The position numbers and the translations under genes were made by a program. This document shows positions 27,632 through 36,067 of a stretch of DNA of 64,000 bases, one piece after another. Under the pieces are notes generated by a model that saw only the letters and a program-made list of their open reading frames with translations, ran no database searches and was not told the DNA's origin. Origin of the DNA: Vagococcus lutrae (GTDB taxonomy: Bacteria > Bacillota > Bacilli > Lactobacillales > Vagococcaceae); contig NZ_NGJW01000004.1 of the NCBI RefSeq assembly GCF_003987555.1, forward strand, positions 123,887 to 187,886, in the 5' to 3' direction. Every line of letters starts with the position of its first letter. Within the stretch, counting starts at the first letter, position 1.

Positions 27632-27864
27632 TTAATAGTGAACCCATTTTTTCTGGAACATAAACTGTATTACCGTAATTAGTAAGGTAATCGATAATAG
27701 AACAACAGATATAGCAGCGGCATATCCTTTATCATTAAACACAAAAGCGTGACGATAGAAAAGATAAGACAAAGATTGAAGCTAAAAAATGGACATATTA
27801 AAATCTTAAAACTGGCACCATACGGGTCTAAGTCATTTGAGAACATGAAATTAAGAATATTCAT
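27632..27864 (-). pseudogene. Remnant of a MalF-type sugar ABC permease with internal deletion
   Basis: The last 50 or so codons before the stop at 27632-27634 read LQSLSYLFYRHAFVF, then KGYAAAISVVLL and a terminal MFQKKWVHY. These are the last helix and C-terminus of MalF-type permeases. Upstream, beyond a junction near 27785, another frame reads NILNFMFSNDLDPYGASFKI, which resembles the segment before the first large loop in the same family. The middle of the gene is missing and the two parts are out of frame. A 61-codon frame spanning both parts is not a credible gene. The deletion has disabled the importer. Confidence 0.7.
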
Positions 27865-27888
27865 GATGACTCACCTCATTAGAAGTAA

Positions 27889-27925
27889 AATAAAAAGATG
27901 AATGGAACAAGTTCCACTCATCTTT
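27889..27925 (-). terminator. Terminator after the 28037-28399 gene
   Basis: On the minus strand GATGAGTGGAAC, a two-base loop and GTTCCATTCATC are followed by TTTTTATTTT. It isolates the permease remnant from upstream transcription. Confidence 0.8.
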
Positions 27926-28036
27926 CAATTTCTTTTTGACTCAGCAGCCCTATTTAACAACGAGTCACAAAATTTACCTTTAGTTTAAAAAAATCTTATT
28001 GTTTAATTGAGATAAATTTTAAAAGTATCACTACGT

Positions 28037-28399
28037 CTACTCTACTTTGTAAAATAAACTTTTCGTCATGAAATCGCATGAAGTTTCTGAATATTGATCC
28101 CAATGGTATTTAACATAATCTGTTTCAACAAGCTCTACAATATCCATAGCTTCTACTACTTTAGGATTCTTTTTATTGAACTCTAAAAAAGAAAATAACA
28201 CTTGCATTTTTCGATCAACACCTACGAGACGCGCTAACATCTCTTGATAGTTTTCAATAGTCAATCCTTCTAATATTTTTTTTCCTTGTGATTTTAACGC
28301 TTCAAAATAATGGATAATTGTTTGTCTGATTTGTTCATTCATTTCATTAGGCAAGTAGCTTTCAATATTTTCTTCAAAGAAATTACCTGTCTCTTCCAC
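28037..28399 (-). CDS. Small unknown protein, predicted pilus-regulon member
   Basis: 120 residues from a GTG at 28399 (GGGGTGA lies five bases upstream); another GTG at 28408 is possible. The protein is acidic, appears mainly helical and has no signal peptide or membrane segment. I do not recognise the family. One Cys occurs near the end. Its promoter has the same paired GTTCA repeats and -10 spacing as the pilus, kinase/regulator and paralogue promoters, so it probably responds to the same SARP-like regulator. It lies downstream of the second sortase gene but is a separate transcription unit. Confidence 0.6.
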   Translation of the reverse strand: MEETGNFFEENIESYLPNEMNEQIRQTIIHYFEALKSQGKKILEGLTIENYQEMLARLVGVDRKMQVLFSFLEFNKKNPKVVEAMDIVELVETDYVKYHWDQYSETSCDFMTKSLFYKVE

Positions 28400-28453
28400 T
28401 TCGGTCACCCCATTATTATTAAACTATATTTAAATACTGTATCATTTAATATT

Positions 28454-28486
28454 ATTATAACAAAGTTGTATGAACAAAGACTGAAC
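28454..28486 (-). promoter_or_regulatory. SARP-like regulator box and -10, site A
   Basis: On the minus strand GTTCAGTCTTTGTTCA (28471-28486) holds two GTTCA units 11 bases apart. Eleven bases later comes TATAAT (28454-28459). No good -35 is present; the repeats occupy that position, as in activator-dependent promoters. It drives the small unknown gene at 28037-28399. Confidence 0.65.
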
Positions 28487-28499
28487 ATGTGAATAAACT

Positions 28500-28660
28500 A
28501 ATGTAAGCTAGACATCAAACAAATATTAATAATCTTTTTTAACTAACTGTATAACGATCGACATTTATTCTTATAACGAGTCTAAAATTACTAATACTTT
28601 AAAGGGGGAGATGTCCACACTTTTAAATTGCTTTCATCCAGTCTTCTGTCTAGCTTACGT
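28500..28660. repeat. 15-bp inverted repeat flanking 131 bp of non-coding DNA
   Basis: AATGTAAGCTAGACA at 28500-28514 and TGTCTAGCTTACGTT at 28646-28660 are inverted copies with one mismatch. No gene lies between them. The arms could be the ends of a small decayed mobile element or could form a long-range RNA stem. No target duplication is evident. Confidence 0.45.
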
Positions 28661-28682
28661 TAATCTTTTAGAATAAACATCG

Positions 28683-29387
28683 TTATCGAACAGTACGCTC
28701 ACCATGTATTAGTAACCTTTGCGTGTTTCCTCCTAATGGATGGCATGTAATCAGTGTTGCTAAATCTTTTCCTGGTTGAATCTCTAATATTTCTGTTTCA
28801 TCAGGATAAATAATCGATTGATCATAAACTTTATAAGACAACGTTTCAGACATAGTATGAATATAAAAATATTCTCCTACCCCTACTCGATCGACATACA
28901 TCAGCATTTCTTGTGTCCATAAACCTCTGTGTCCAGCCAAAACTGTATGAGTCCCTTCACCTCCGATTGGTAAAGAAGAACCCTCTACTAAACCAATCCC
29001 TTTATCGAGTGCTTCATCTGTAGCATCTAAATAGATCGGTGCAACTAAATCTAACTTTGGTATCTCTAAAACAGCAAACATCTCATCACTATTTATTCCT
29101 AAACAGTCTTTCATTTTTTTTACATTCTCTTGGTTAGAATCAAATGGATCCATAAAGCTTGAGGAATCTTTCATTATCTTAGCATTGCATTGTTTTACTC
29201 TATCCATCATCTCACTTACTTCCTCATCACTTAACGCATCATTACTAATCATGAATTCATGAAAACTTTTTTCGTTTTTAAAATGATGATAGTAACGCAC
29301 GACATGCGGAAAAACTAATAAGAACACTCCTATAATTAAAAAAATCCAAAATAACAACGATGTATTCTTTCTCCTTTTTTTATTCAT
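28683..29387 (-). CDS. Class C sortase (pilus assembly), copy 2
   Basis: 234 residues with an N-terminal membrane helix (about 10-28). The catalytic His is in VLAGHRGLWT, the Cys in TLITCHPLGG and the Arg in QRLLIHGER, the sortase triad. It is shorter than its neighbour and lacks a C-terminal membrane helix. Class C sortases join pilin subunits through the LPxTG Thr and a pilin Lys. Its start overlaps the upstream sortase gene by eight bases. Together they form the tail of the pilus operon. Confidence 0.88.
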   Translation of the reverse strand: MNKKRRKNTSLLFWIFLIIGVFLLVFPHVVRYYHHFKNEKSFHEFMISNDALSDEEVSEMMDRVKQCNAKIMKDSSSFMDPFDSNQENVKKMKDCLGINSDEMFAVLEIPKLDLVAPIYLDATDEALDKGIGLVEGSSLPIGGEGTHTVLAGHRGLWTQEMLMYVDRVGVGEYFYIHTMSETLSYKVYDQSIIYPDETEILEIQPGKDLATLITCHPLGGNTQRLLIHGERTVR

Positions 29388-30195
29388 TTTTCTTTCTCCT
29401 TTTTGTTATGAGAACCATCAAAATGAATAAAAATAAAATTACGACTCCAATAACCATTAATCGATCTAATTTAGGTGCTCGTCTAGTTGATACTTTTTCT
29501 CTGGCTTCTTCATATGGTACTCTCTCGCCTGTCACTAACAAACGATGCGTATTAATCATATACGGTTCGCAAGTTAATAATGTAGATAACTCTTTACCTT
29601 CAACTTGTTGTAACCAATCTGTTTCATTAGGCAATACGATGTTCTGTTCCTGAACTTCATACGCATAGGTTTCGTCTAAAACAGAAATAAAATATACATC
29701 TCCAGGTTCTAACTTATCAAGATGACGAAATAACGTTGCACTCGGTAAACCACGATGAGCGGTTAAAACAGAATGAGTCCCTTCACCACCTACCGGCAAA
29801 GCAGAATTTTCTAAATGTCCGACACCTTTACTTAAAACTTTTTCATTTGAACCATGATAAATTGGTAAATGTAGATCAAGTTTGGGTATATCGAGTACAG
29901 CCATAACCTCTCCAATATTTAATGCATCATAATAACTCTTACTTCCCGCTTTCTCTGTACCATTATCAAAAGGATCGATAAATTCTTGTTCTTCTTCTTT
30001 TATTTTTTCATTATGCTCTTTTGCACGTCGCTCGGCATCTTTTTTTTGTTTTTCATCCAATTCTTTCATAATTTCATCATAATTTTCAATCTGCTTCACA
30101 TGTCCTGTTGTCGATACATAATTGGCAATAAATGGATACGAAAAAATCGCAAGTCCCATCATGAGCAATAAGATAATGACTTTATTGTTACGCAT
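29380..30195 (-). CDS. Class C sortase (pilus assembly), copy 1
   Basis: 271 residues with membrane helices at both ends (about 8-25 and 246-265), the class C topology. The triad is in VLTAHRGLPSA (His), TLLTCEPYMINTHRLL (Cys and Arg). A lid-like DPFDNG motif occurs near residue 75; in class C sortases an Asp-Pro-Phe/Trp lid covers the active site. The downstream sortase has a DPFDSN version. It follows the backbone pilin gene, separated by a 15-bp hairpin. Confidence 0.9.
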   Translation of the reverse strand: MRNNKVIILLLMMGLAIFSYPFIANYVSTTGHVKQIENYDEIMKELDEKQKKDAERRAKEHNEKIKEEEQEFIDPFDNGTEKAGSKSYYDALNIGEVMAVLDIPKLDLHLPIYHGSNEKVLSKGVGHLENSALPVGGEGTHSVLTAHRGLPSATLFRHLDKLEPGDVYFISVLDETYAYEVQEQNIVLPNETDWLQQVEGKELSTLLTCEPYMINTHRLLVTGERVPYEEAREKVSTRRAPKLDRLMVIGVVILFLFILMVLITKRRKKNE

Positions 30196-30215
30196 AAGAG
30201 ACCTCCTTTATAACA

Positions 30216-30249
30216 AAAGAATTCTAATCACTAATGATTAGAATTCTTT
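30216..30249 (-). terminator. Perfect 15-bp hairpin between pilin and sortase genes
   Basis: AAAGAATTCTAATCA and its exact reverse complement flank four bases. On the minus strand the 3' arm ends TTCTTTTG, a short T run. It probably ends a part of the transcripts so that pilin is made in excess over sortase, or it protects the pilin message. Its arms also contain a palindromic EcoRI-type GAATTC. Confidence 0.6.
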
Positions 30250-30270
30250 CTTTTCAATTAACTCAATTCA

Positions 30271-32130
30271 TTATACTGCTGGGTCCTCTTCACGACGGTT
30301 ATATAAAGCGAATGCTAGAAGCATAAAGCCTAAACCTGCTGCAGTAAATAGCATTGTACCCATTCCACCTGTTGTTGGTAAATCCCAACCAGATTTAGAG
30401 TTTTCTACTGTTACAGCTTTATCATGTACTTTGTTTTCAACCTCTACTTCAAGTGGTTTTGCTAATAGACGATATGGTTTTACTTCACCATTTTCATTTG
30501 TATAAGTAGGAGCTTTTGTCTCGTGTAAGTAATAAGTTCCTGGCGTCAAACCTGTAATCGCAATTTCTCCATCTTTACCAGTTACTAATTTTTCTAAATT
30601 ACCTTCATGAGTATTTCCATTAACCTCAATAACAGTTCCAGTAGCAACGACAACATCTTTACCTTCTTTGTCCGTTGTAAGTTTGAACTCTGCCCCTTCT
30701 AATTTTATAGAAGGATCTTTCTTATCTACCTTAATCACTTTTAATCCACCTTCTGTCGGATCAACTGTTACAGGTGGTGTCGTTGGTGGTTCTTCCGGTG
30801 GTGTTAACGGTGGATTGTTTGGATCTTTTGGTTTAGTATAAGAGCCTTTATCATTGTCAAAATCTAATTTCGCAGTATTTGGTATTCCTGTTTCCTCTGG
30901 TTTTAAAACAGCATCTTTTTTAATTTTTGATGTAAAACTAATCTTTATATCTTCTCCAGGTATCAACTTACTTAAGTCTTTCACTTCCCAGATAAGAGTC
31001 TGACCTTCTTGTGTAAATTGGATGTTATCTTTCTCTGTACCCACTACATCCCAACTACCTGCATACTCTAAACGATTATCTAATGTATCCGTTACTGCTA
31101 ATAAGCCGTAGTTTTCAATATCTTTAGGTGTATTGATAGTTAAGTTATAGGTATAAGCTTTGTCTCGATCAACTTGAAGATGTTGTTGTTCTTCTACATC
31201 TTTTTTTATTTCTGGTTTTTTGTAGTTAGTAAATTCCCCATTATCTGTTAAATATTTATCTTGAGGAGTCCACTGCACTTCAATTTCTTGACCTGAAGCA
31301 TCTTTGCGGATTTCAAATGCTAATTTTGACGTATTCAATGCCAATTTCTTATCTGTTGTTTTTTCTTGGAAATAATATTTACCAGCTGCTAATCCGGTTA
31401 CGCCAATTTTTCCATATTCATTAGTAAATAGCGGACTAATATCTGTACCTTGAGAATCTTTTACTTTTTCTCCGTTTTCATGATATAAATCAAATTCAAT
31501 ACCTTTTAAGATGTTACCATTTTCATCTTTTTTGATAAGTTCGATATCTCCACGAATTGTTTCGTTTTTCGGATAAATATGTACATCATAATTTAAAGTA
31601 TCGCCCTCTACATTTGTCATTGGAATATCTACTGTAAATACTTCATTGTTTAAAATGACATGGTCGGGACCAGCAGTTTCTCTTACTTCGTAACGTCCTA
31701 GTTCCAAATCATTTTCTTTTGTAAATATTGCTTTTCCTTCTGCGTTGGTCGTTGCTTCGATAGTAACCTTGTCATCTCCAAATACTTCTGTCCAAGTATC
31801 TGTCTGAGCATTATAGTGATGCGTCTTAGTCAGTGTAAATGTGACACCTTCAAGAGGTGTAATTCCCGCCGGTTTATATTGATCGGCAGTACCATCTCCT
31901 GGTGCTCCATTGTTCGGCAATGCTCTAGCATAAAAGTCTTCATCTTCAGGTGGATCCTGATCACCGAATTCATCTCCTAGGGGCTCTTGTTCGAACTTGT
32001 GGATCGTTAATTGTGGATTTTCTGCATTGCCTAATAACGTATAAGCCTGTGTTAGACTTGGAACAAATACAGATAATACTAAACTTGCTACTAAGAATAT
32101 TCTTAGCGATATACTTTGTACAATCTTCAT
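30271..32130 (-). CDS. LPxTG backbone pilin with SpaA-type isopeptide domains
   Basis: 619 residues. Signal peptide about 1-29. The pilin motif YPKN at 186-189 supplies Lys 188, the likely residue that class C sortase joins to the next subunit. Following domains contain the D1/D2-type fibre (about 190-440, TYNLTINTPKD), a Pro-rich linker (PPLTPPEEPPTTPP, about 450) and a SpaA-type domain with the E-box YYLHETKAP. The C-terminus has the sorting signal WDLPTTGG, a membrane helix and RREED. This is the main shaft pilin of an enterococcal-type pilus. It lies 66 bases after the larger surface protein gene. Confidence 0.9.
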   Translation of the reverse strand: MKIVQSISLRIFLVASLVLSVFVPSLTQAYTLLGNAENPQLTIHKFEQEPLGDEFGDQDPPEDEDFYARALPNNGAPGDGTADQYKPAGITPLEGVTFTLTKTHHYNAQTDTWTEVFGDDKVTIEATTNAEGKAIFTKENDLELGRYEVRETAGPDHVILNNEVFTVDIPMTNVEGDTLNYDVHIYPKNETIRGDIELIKKDENGNILKGIEFDLYHENGEKVKDSQGTDISPLFTNEYGKIGVTGLAAGKYYFQEKTTDKKLALNTSKLAFEIRKDASGQEIEVQWTPQDKYLTDNGEFTNYKKPEIKKDVEEQQHLQVDRDKAYTYNLTINTPKDIENYGLLAVTDTLDNRLEYAGSWDVVGTEKDNIQFTQEGQTLIWEVKDLSKLIPGEDIKISFTSKIKKDAVLKPEETGIPNTAKLDFDNDKGSYTKPKDPNNPPLTPPEEPPTTPPVTVDPTEGGLKVIKVDKKDPSIKLEGAEFKLTTDKEGKDVVVATGTVIEVNGNTHEGNLEKLVTGKDGEIAITGLTPGTYYLHETKAPTYTNENGEVKPYRLLAKPLEVEVENKVHDKAVTVENSKSGWDLPTTGGMGTMLFTAAGLGFMLLAFALYNRREEDPAV

Positions 32131-32196
32131 TACGTTCTTCCTTTCTTTATGTCTTTTTATTTTGAAGAAGAAATACTTCTATTTCTTTAACTTCCA

Positions 32197-35100
32197 TTAA
32201 TTAAGATCTGAGCGTTTTGCTCGAATATATAATGTTAGCGATCCTAACATTACCATAATACCTAGGGCATAAAAGACTGTTGTGCCGATTCCTCCGGTAT
32301 TAGGTAAATACCAACCTTGCTTATTATTTTCTATACTTAGCTCAATATTTAAATAATCCTTAGTTATCTCAAAAGAAATAGGTTTTGTTAACAATGAATA
32401 TCCTTTTGGTGCTTTGATCTCATGTAGTGTATAATTCCCCAAATCTAATGGTTTTGAAATAACATGGCCATTGGAATCTGTTTCCAATGTTTCAATTAAA
32501 TCTCCATTCTCATTTCGTAATTCAAATTGGGCTCCTGCTAACTTTATTTGCTCATTGTCGGCATCGACTTTTAATAACTCTAATCTACCTGCATCCATAT
32601 ATACACCTACTTGATATGGTTCAACTGGTTGACCTGTATCTGTTGCAACCGCAAAGGAATTATATGCTGCTCGTGACGCGATATCTTCATCTGTATTAAA
32701 TAATCGATCATTGTTAACTTCTGAGACTTTCGGCGCGGTCATATCAAACAATATCTCTAGTCCTTGACCCTTAATCCATTCTTTTCCTGGTAACAATTCA
32801 ATCTTAAAGGAATGAATTGTTTTCCAATCCGTTATTGTTTTTTCTGTTTGCCAATTTGGATTGGTTGCATTTGAAGGGTTGCTTAGTGGAATAGTTCCTG
32901 AAGGATAAATTGTTTCTCTTACTAAGTCATCTCGTTTTGGGTTTTTTGCTGTACTATAATATACAGCCACTTTCCCTTCCCATTCTTTAGGTATCTTGAT
33001 AGGTCCGTTCAAACTCGGTGTGAATTGACTACCACGTGCAATATTGTCCGTCAAACCTATATCTCCTATTGATGGTAAAACATCAATTAATGTAAGTGCA
33101 GAAATATCTTTACCTGTAGTATTTGTCAATTGAAGTTTATAATCGATACGCTCTCCAGGAAGTGTTCGAGCCATTTTATCCCAATCCCCGTCTAATGATT
33201 TTACAAACTTCTCTGTTTGTAAATCGTATTCACCCACTAGATAATATAAATTTCCAGATTTTAGACGTAATTGGTCTTTTTTATTATCGTTATTCAAGTC
33301 TTCATCCATATCTTTTTGTAGGATAGTATCTGTGATAGAGGCATTTGTTGAATTTGGAACTTTCATCGACTCATTCTTTGTGAAACCGTAAATATCAAAA
33401 TAAAGCATTTGTGGAGCATTTTTCGAGACGTTAACATCTAGCTCTGCTGTAACCTGATCACCTTTTCGAATATAACCATCATCCCAAGTTACTTTTACAA
33501 GCTGTCGACCACTATTGTTATAATTGTTATTTAAAATTTGATAGTTTCCATTAGTACTATTATTTTTATACCCTGTGTAGCTAGCGTTTGGTTTATCTTT
33601 TAAAGTCACACCAGGTGGCAACAATACCACTGTTTCGACTGGCCCTTGTATTAAGCCTGTTGAAGCATTATTATTTTTTAATGTCAGCTTCATACGATTT
33701 GAACCAGAATCGACTTTATTATTTTGATGAGTTAATAATGAGACGCTTATCTCTGATATTGGCGCTTTATTATTTTTTACTTTGGTTATCTTTGCAGTAC
33801 GATCACCTGCAGCATCTTTAGAACCTTCATAGTATTCCGGAAAATCCTTTCTATAATCAAATTTATGGTAAGATCCACTTTTATAATTATTTTTATTAGT
33901 AGAACTTAATTTAGGATTAAAAGTAGACTCCCCAGTCATATCTAGTTTATTTTTTACTTCTCCGGTATACCCTTTTTTCACTGAAAAATAGTATCTAGCT
34001 GGATAGCCATTAGTTATAGCTAATCCTTGTGGTATTTGTTCCTTAAACTCATACTCGATTTTAGTTACGCGTTGATTAGGTTTTAAGCCCAATTCATTTC
34101 TTGTATATGTTTTTCCTTTTTCATGAGTTTTCAAAGTTATTTTTCCGTTTTTACCATTTTCAATATAATGAATCACAATATCATATTGTGGTTCGACTGG
34201 TAATGGGATATTTTCGCTAGACTCTGCATTGGTTCTTGCAAATTTCCACATATCACCTGGGGTTCTAAAAGTTTCTAAAATAAGATTATCATCAATTGTA
34301 TACGTAACCTTAAATGACTTTAGATCATGTTCTTTGGCATAATAAAATCCCCATATATTATGTTTAAATTGTAATATTGCAGCATCGTCAACTGTAGGAT
34401 TAGGGTTCTTTGTGTCGTTATCACCGCTTGCGCCATTGCCATCAGCAGGACCATAATGGGATGTATACACAAGATTACCTTTATCTTCGCCAGTACTACC
34501 TGCAGAATCAACGATTGTTATATTTGCTTCTGCTTTAGCAGCAGGAGTCAAATACTTATCATCTATAAATGTAAGGTTAACATTTGATTTATTAACGAGT
34601 TTTTTATTTATTAATGTTTTATTATCATTGACCTTTGTCCAAAACTTTAAAGTAATATCAAATAATCCGTTTTTACTATTTAATTGCTCCTCAATAGATG
34701 GTGCTACGAATTCCCAGGTCAGTTTATTTTTTGAGATTTTGGGTTGATAATTGTAATTCGTATTCATTCTTTCAAAGCTTATTCCTGATGGTAAAGTGTC
34801 TTCAATTATAATCTTACTACCAGGTTTCAAATACATTTGCCCGGTTTCTTTATATGGGATATTAACTTTGACTTCCCATTCAATCCAACTATTTAAAGTT
34901 GGAATGGAAGCTTTGCCACCTCGTTCTGTTTTACTTACTTTTTTGCTCATTGTGACAGAATTAGAAGCATTAATTTTACTTTTTGCACGATCTACTTGAT
35001 TTTTCTCACCTTTTGCCGTTTGTAAGATTAAATTACTCTTAACTTCTAACTCTTTGTTATTCTCTAAGTAACCATTTTCAGTACTCACTTTAATTATTTT

Positions 35101-35892
35101 CTCGTACGTGATTCCAGATGGTAACATGTCAAAGTGATACTCTAATTGATTGGTATCCTTATTAAAGTTTGGAATAACATTCTCAATCGCAAGTTCTTTT
35201 AAGTCTTGGGTAAAGGTAATATGTTTAGATAGCGGAAGGTCAACAACGACTCTAGCATTTTGATACTTAACTTGAGAGCCCGTTGTTTTAAAAATCAATT
35301 TAAATAATGCGTCGGTACCAGATTCGACTTTGGGATTTATTGCTGTGATTCTTAAGTCCCTTTGTAACTCCGGAGCAGTTTCTATTAAAGGTTCTTCTTG
35401 AACCTGCTCTTTTGCTGTTTCTGTCACTTCCACCGGCGGTATACTACTGAAATCTTCTGTTTCTTCCACCTGCGTCTTATACTGATGATGAGTAGAGGCT
35501 ATTATTTCATTCTCAAGATATCCCGTAAGTTTGATTGATTGTACCTCGTGCGAAAGAGTCTTTAAAAATAACTTTAGATTTTTAATAGGCTCTTTACTTT
35601 CTATTGTGACCTCATGCTCTTTTTCGTTGTAAGAAAGATCTTCAACGTTCTCTTGTCCATCGACAGATGAAGAGATGAACTGTGTTTCAGAGTCTAACTC
35701 AATAACTGTTTTATCCCACTCCTTATTAGGATTAAAACTAACGTCAATAACATCTAACTTCTCATCTGTAACCGTGTCCATTTTCACATCAAAAAGGTGT
35801 TCCTCTGCTTTCACACTTAATAATTGAAATGGTCCTATTAAGTGTGAAGCAATTAATACTATCACTAAAAAAATATTAATTTTTCGATTCAT
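32197..35892 (-). CDS. Large LPxTG surface protein, probable pilus tip adhesin
   Basis: 1231 residues. Signal peptide (about 1-29), then a long region of Ig-like and DUF11-type beta domains. A SpaA-like domain comes near the end (LELLKVDADNEQIKLAGAQF and YTLHEIKAPKGYSLL). The cell-wall sorting signal YLPNTGG is followed by a hydrophobic helix and RAKRSDLN. No YPKN-type pilin motif and no von Willebrand A domain was seen, so it cannot be extended by sortase and fits a tip or ancillary subunit. It is the first gene of the pilus operon and is preceded by the paired GTTCA regulatory promoter (site B). Confidence 0.82.
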   Translation of the reverse strand: MNRKINIFLVIVLIASHLIGPFQLLSVKAEEHLFDVKMDTVTDEKLDVIDVSFNPNKEWDKTVIELDSETQFISSSVDGQENVEDLSYNEKEHEVTIESKEPIKNLKLFLKTLSHEVQSIKLTGYLENEIIASTHHQYKTQVEETEDFSSIPPVEVTETAKEQVQEEPLIETAPELQRDLRITAINPKVESGTDALFKLIFKTTGSQVKYQNARVVVDLPLSKHITFTQDLKELAIENVIPNFNKDTNQLEYHFDMLPSGITYEKIIKVSTENGYLENNKELEVKSNLILQTAKGEKNQVDRAKSKINASNSVTMSKKVSKTERGGKASIPTLNSWIEWEVKVNIPYKETGQMYLKPGSKIIIEDTLPSGISFERMNTNYNYQPKISKNKLTWEFVAPSIEEQLNSKNGLFDITLKFWTKVNDNKTLINKKLVNKSNVNLTFIDDKYLTPAAKAEANITIVDSAGSTGEDKGNLVYTSHYGPADGNGASGDNDTKNPNPTVDDAAILQFKHNIWGFYYAKEHDLKSFKVTYTIDDNLILETFRTPGDMWKFARTNAESSENIPLPVEPQYDIVIHYIENGKNGKITLKTHEKGKTYTRNELGLKPNQRVTKIEYEFKEQIPQGLAITNGYPARYYFSVKKGYTGEVKNKLDMTGESTFNPKLSSTNKNNYKSGSYHKFDYRKDFPEYYEGSKDAAGDRTAKITKVKNNKAPISEISVSLLTHQNNKVDSGSNRMKLTLKNNNASTGLIQGPVETVVLLPPGVTLKDKPNASYTGYKNNSTNGNYQILNNNYNNSGRQLVKVTWDDGYIRKGDQVTAELDVNVSKNAPQMLYFDIYGFTKNESMKVPNSTNASITDTILQKDMDEDLNNDNKKDQLRLKSGNLYYLVGEYDLQTEKFVKSLDGDWDKMARTLPGERIDYKLQLTNTTGKDISALTLIDVLPSIGDIGLTDNIARGSQFTPSLNGPIKIPKEWEGKVAVYYSTAKNPKRDDLVRETIYPSGTIPLSNPSNATNPNWQTEKTITDWKTIHSFKIELLPGKEWIKGQGLEILFDMTAPKVSEVNNDRLFNTDEDIASRAAYNSFAVATDTGQPVEPYQVGVYMDAGRLELLKVDADNEQIKLAGAQFELRNENGDLIETLETDSNGHVISKPLDLGNYTLHEIKAPKGYSLLTKPISFEITKDYLNIELSIENNKQGWYLPNTGGIGTTVFYALGIMVMLGSLTLYIRAKRSDLN

Positions 35893-35918
35893 TCTAAAAC
35901 TCCTTTCTTTTTGTTTTT

Positions 35919-35952
35919 ATCATAGCATCTAGCTAATGAACTTTTTCTGAAC
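35919..35952 (-). promoter_or_regulatory. SARP-like regulator box and -10 of the pilus operon, site B
   Basis: On the minus strand GTTCAGAAAAAGTTCA (35937-35952) has two GTTCA units 11 bases apart, then 12 bases, then TATGAT (35919-35924). The operon start codon is at 35892. There is no separate -35 box. Confidence 0.7.
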
Positions 35953-35966
35953 AATAAATTTGATAT

Positions 35967-36010
35967 AAAAAAGGCTATCACTTTCGAATAGTTAATCGTC
36001 AGTGATAACC
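35967..36010 (-). terminator. Terminator of the kinase/regulator operon
   Basis: On the minus strand GGTTATCACT pairs with AGTGATAGCC (one mismatch) around a 24-base loop, followed by TTTTTTATAT. It separates the regulatory genes from the pilus promoter 15 bases downstream. Confidence 0.7.
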
Positions 36011-36067
36011 TAATATAATAATCTTGATAGTCCTTTATTACAATGTTCTAATAAGCGTTATCATCAT

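Noticed and set aside
27679..27864. 61-codon frame on the minus strand as an independent gene
   Set aside because: It spans the junction of two permease fragments and is out of frame with the recognisable C-terminal part; it is better explained as pseudogene debris.
34320..34511. Small frames inside the large pilus protein gene and other big genes, on both strands
   Set aside because: They are shadows: they lie within well-supported genes and lack ribosome-binding sites and family resemblance.
36046..36060. cre-like ATAAGCGTTATCA just after the SARP-like regulator gene
   Set aside because: It lies by the stop codon of the regulator, far from any start, so a CcpA role is unlikely.
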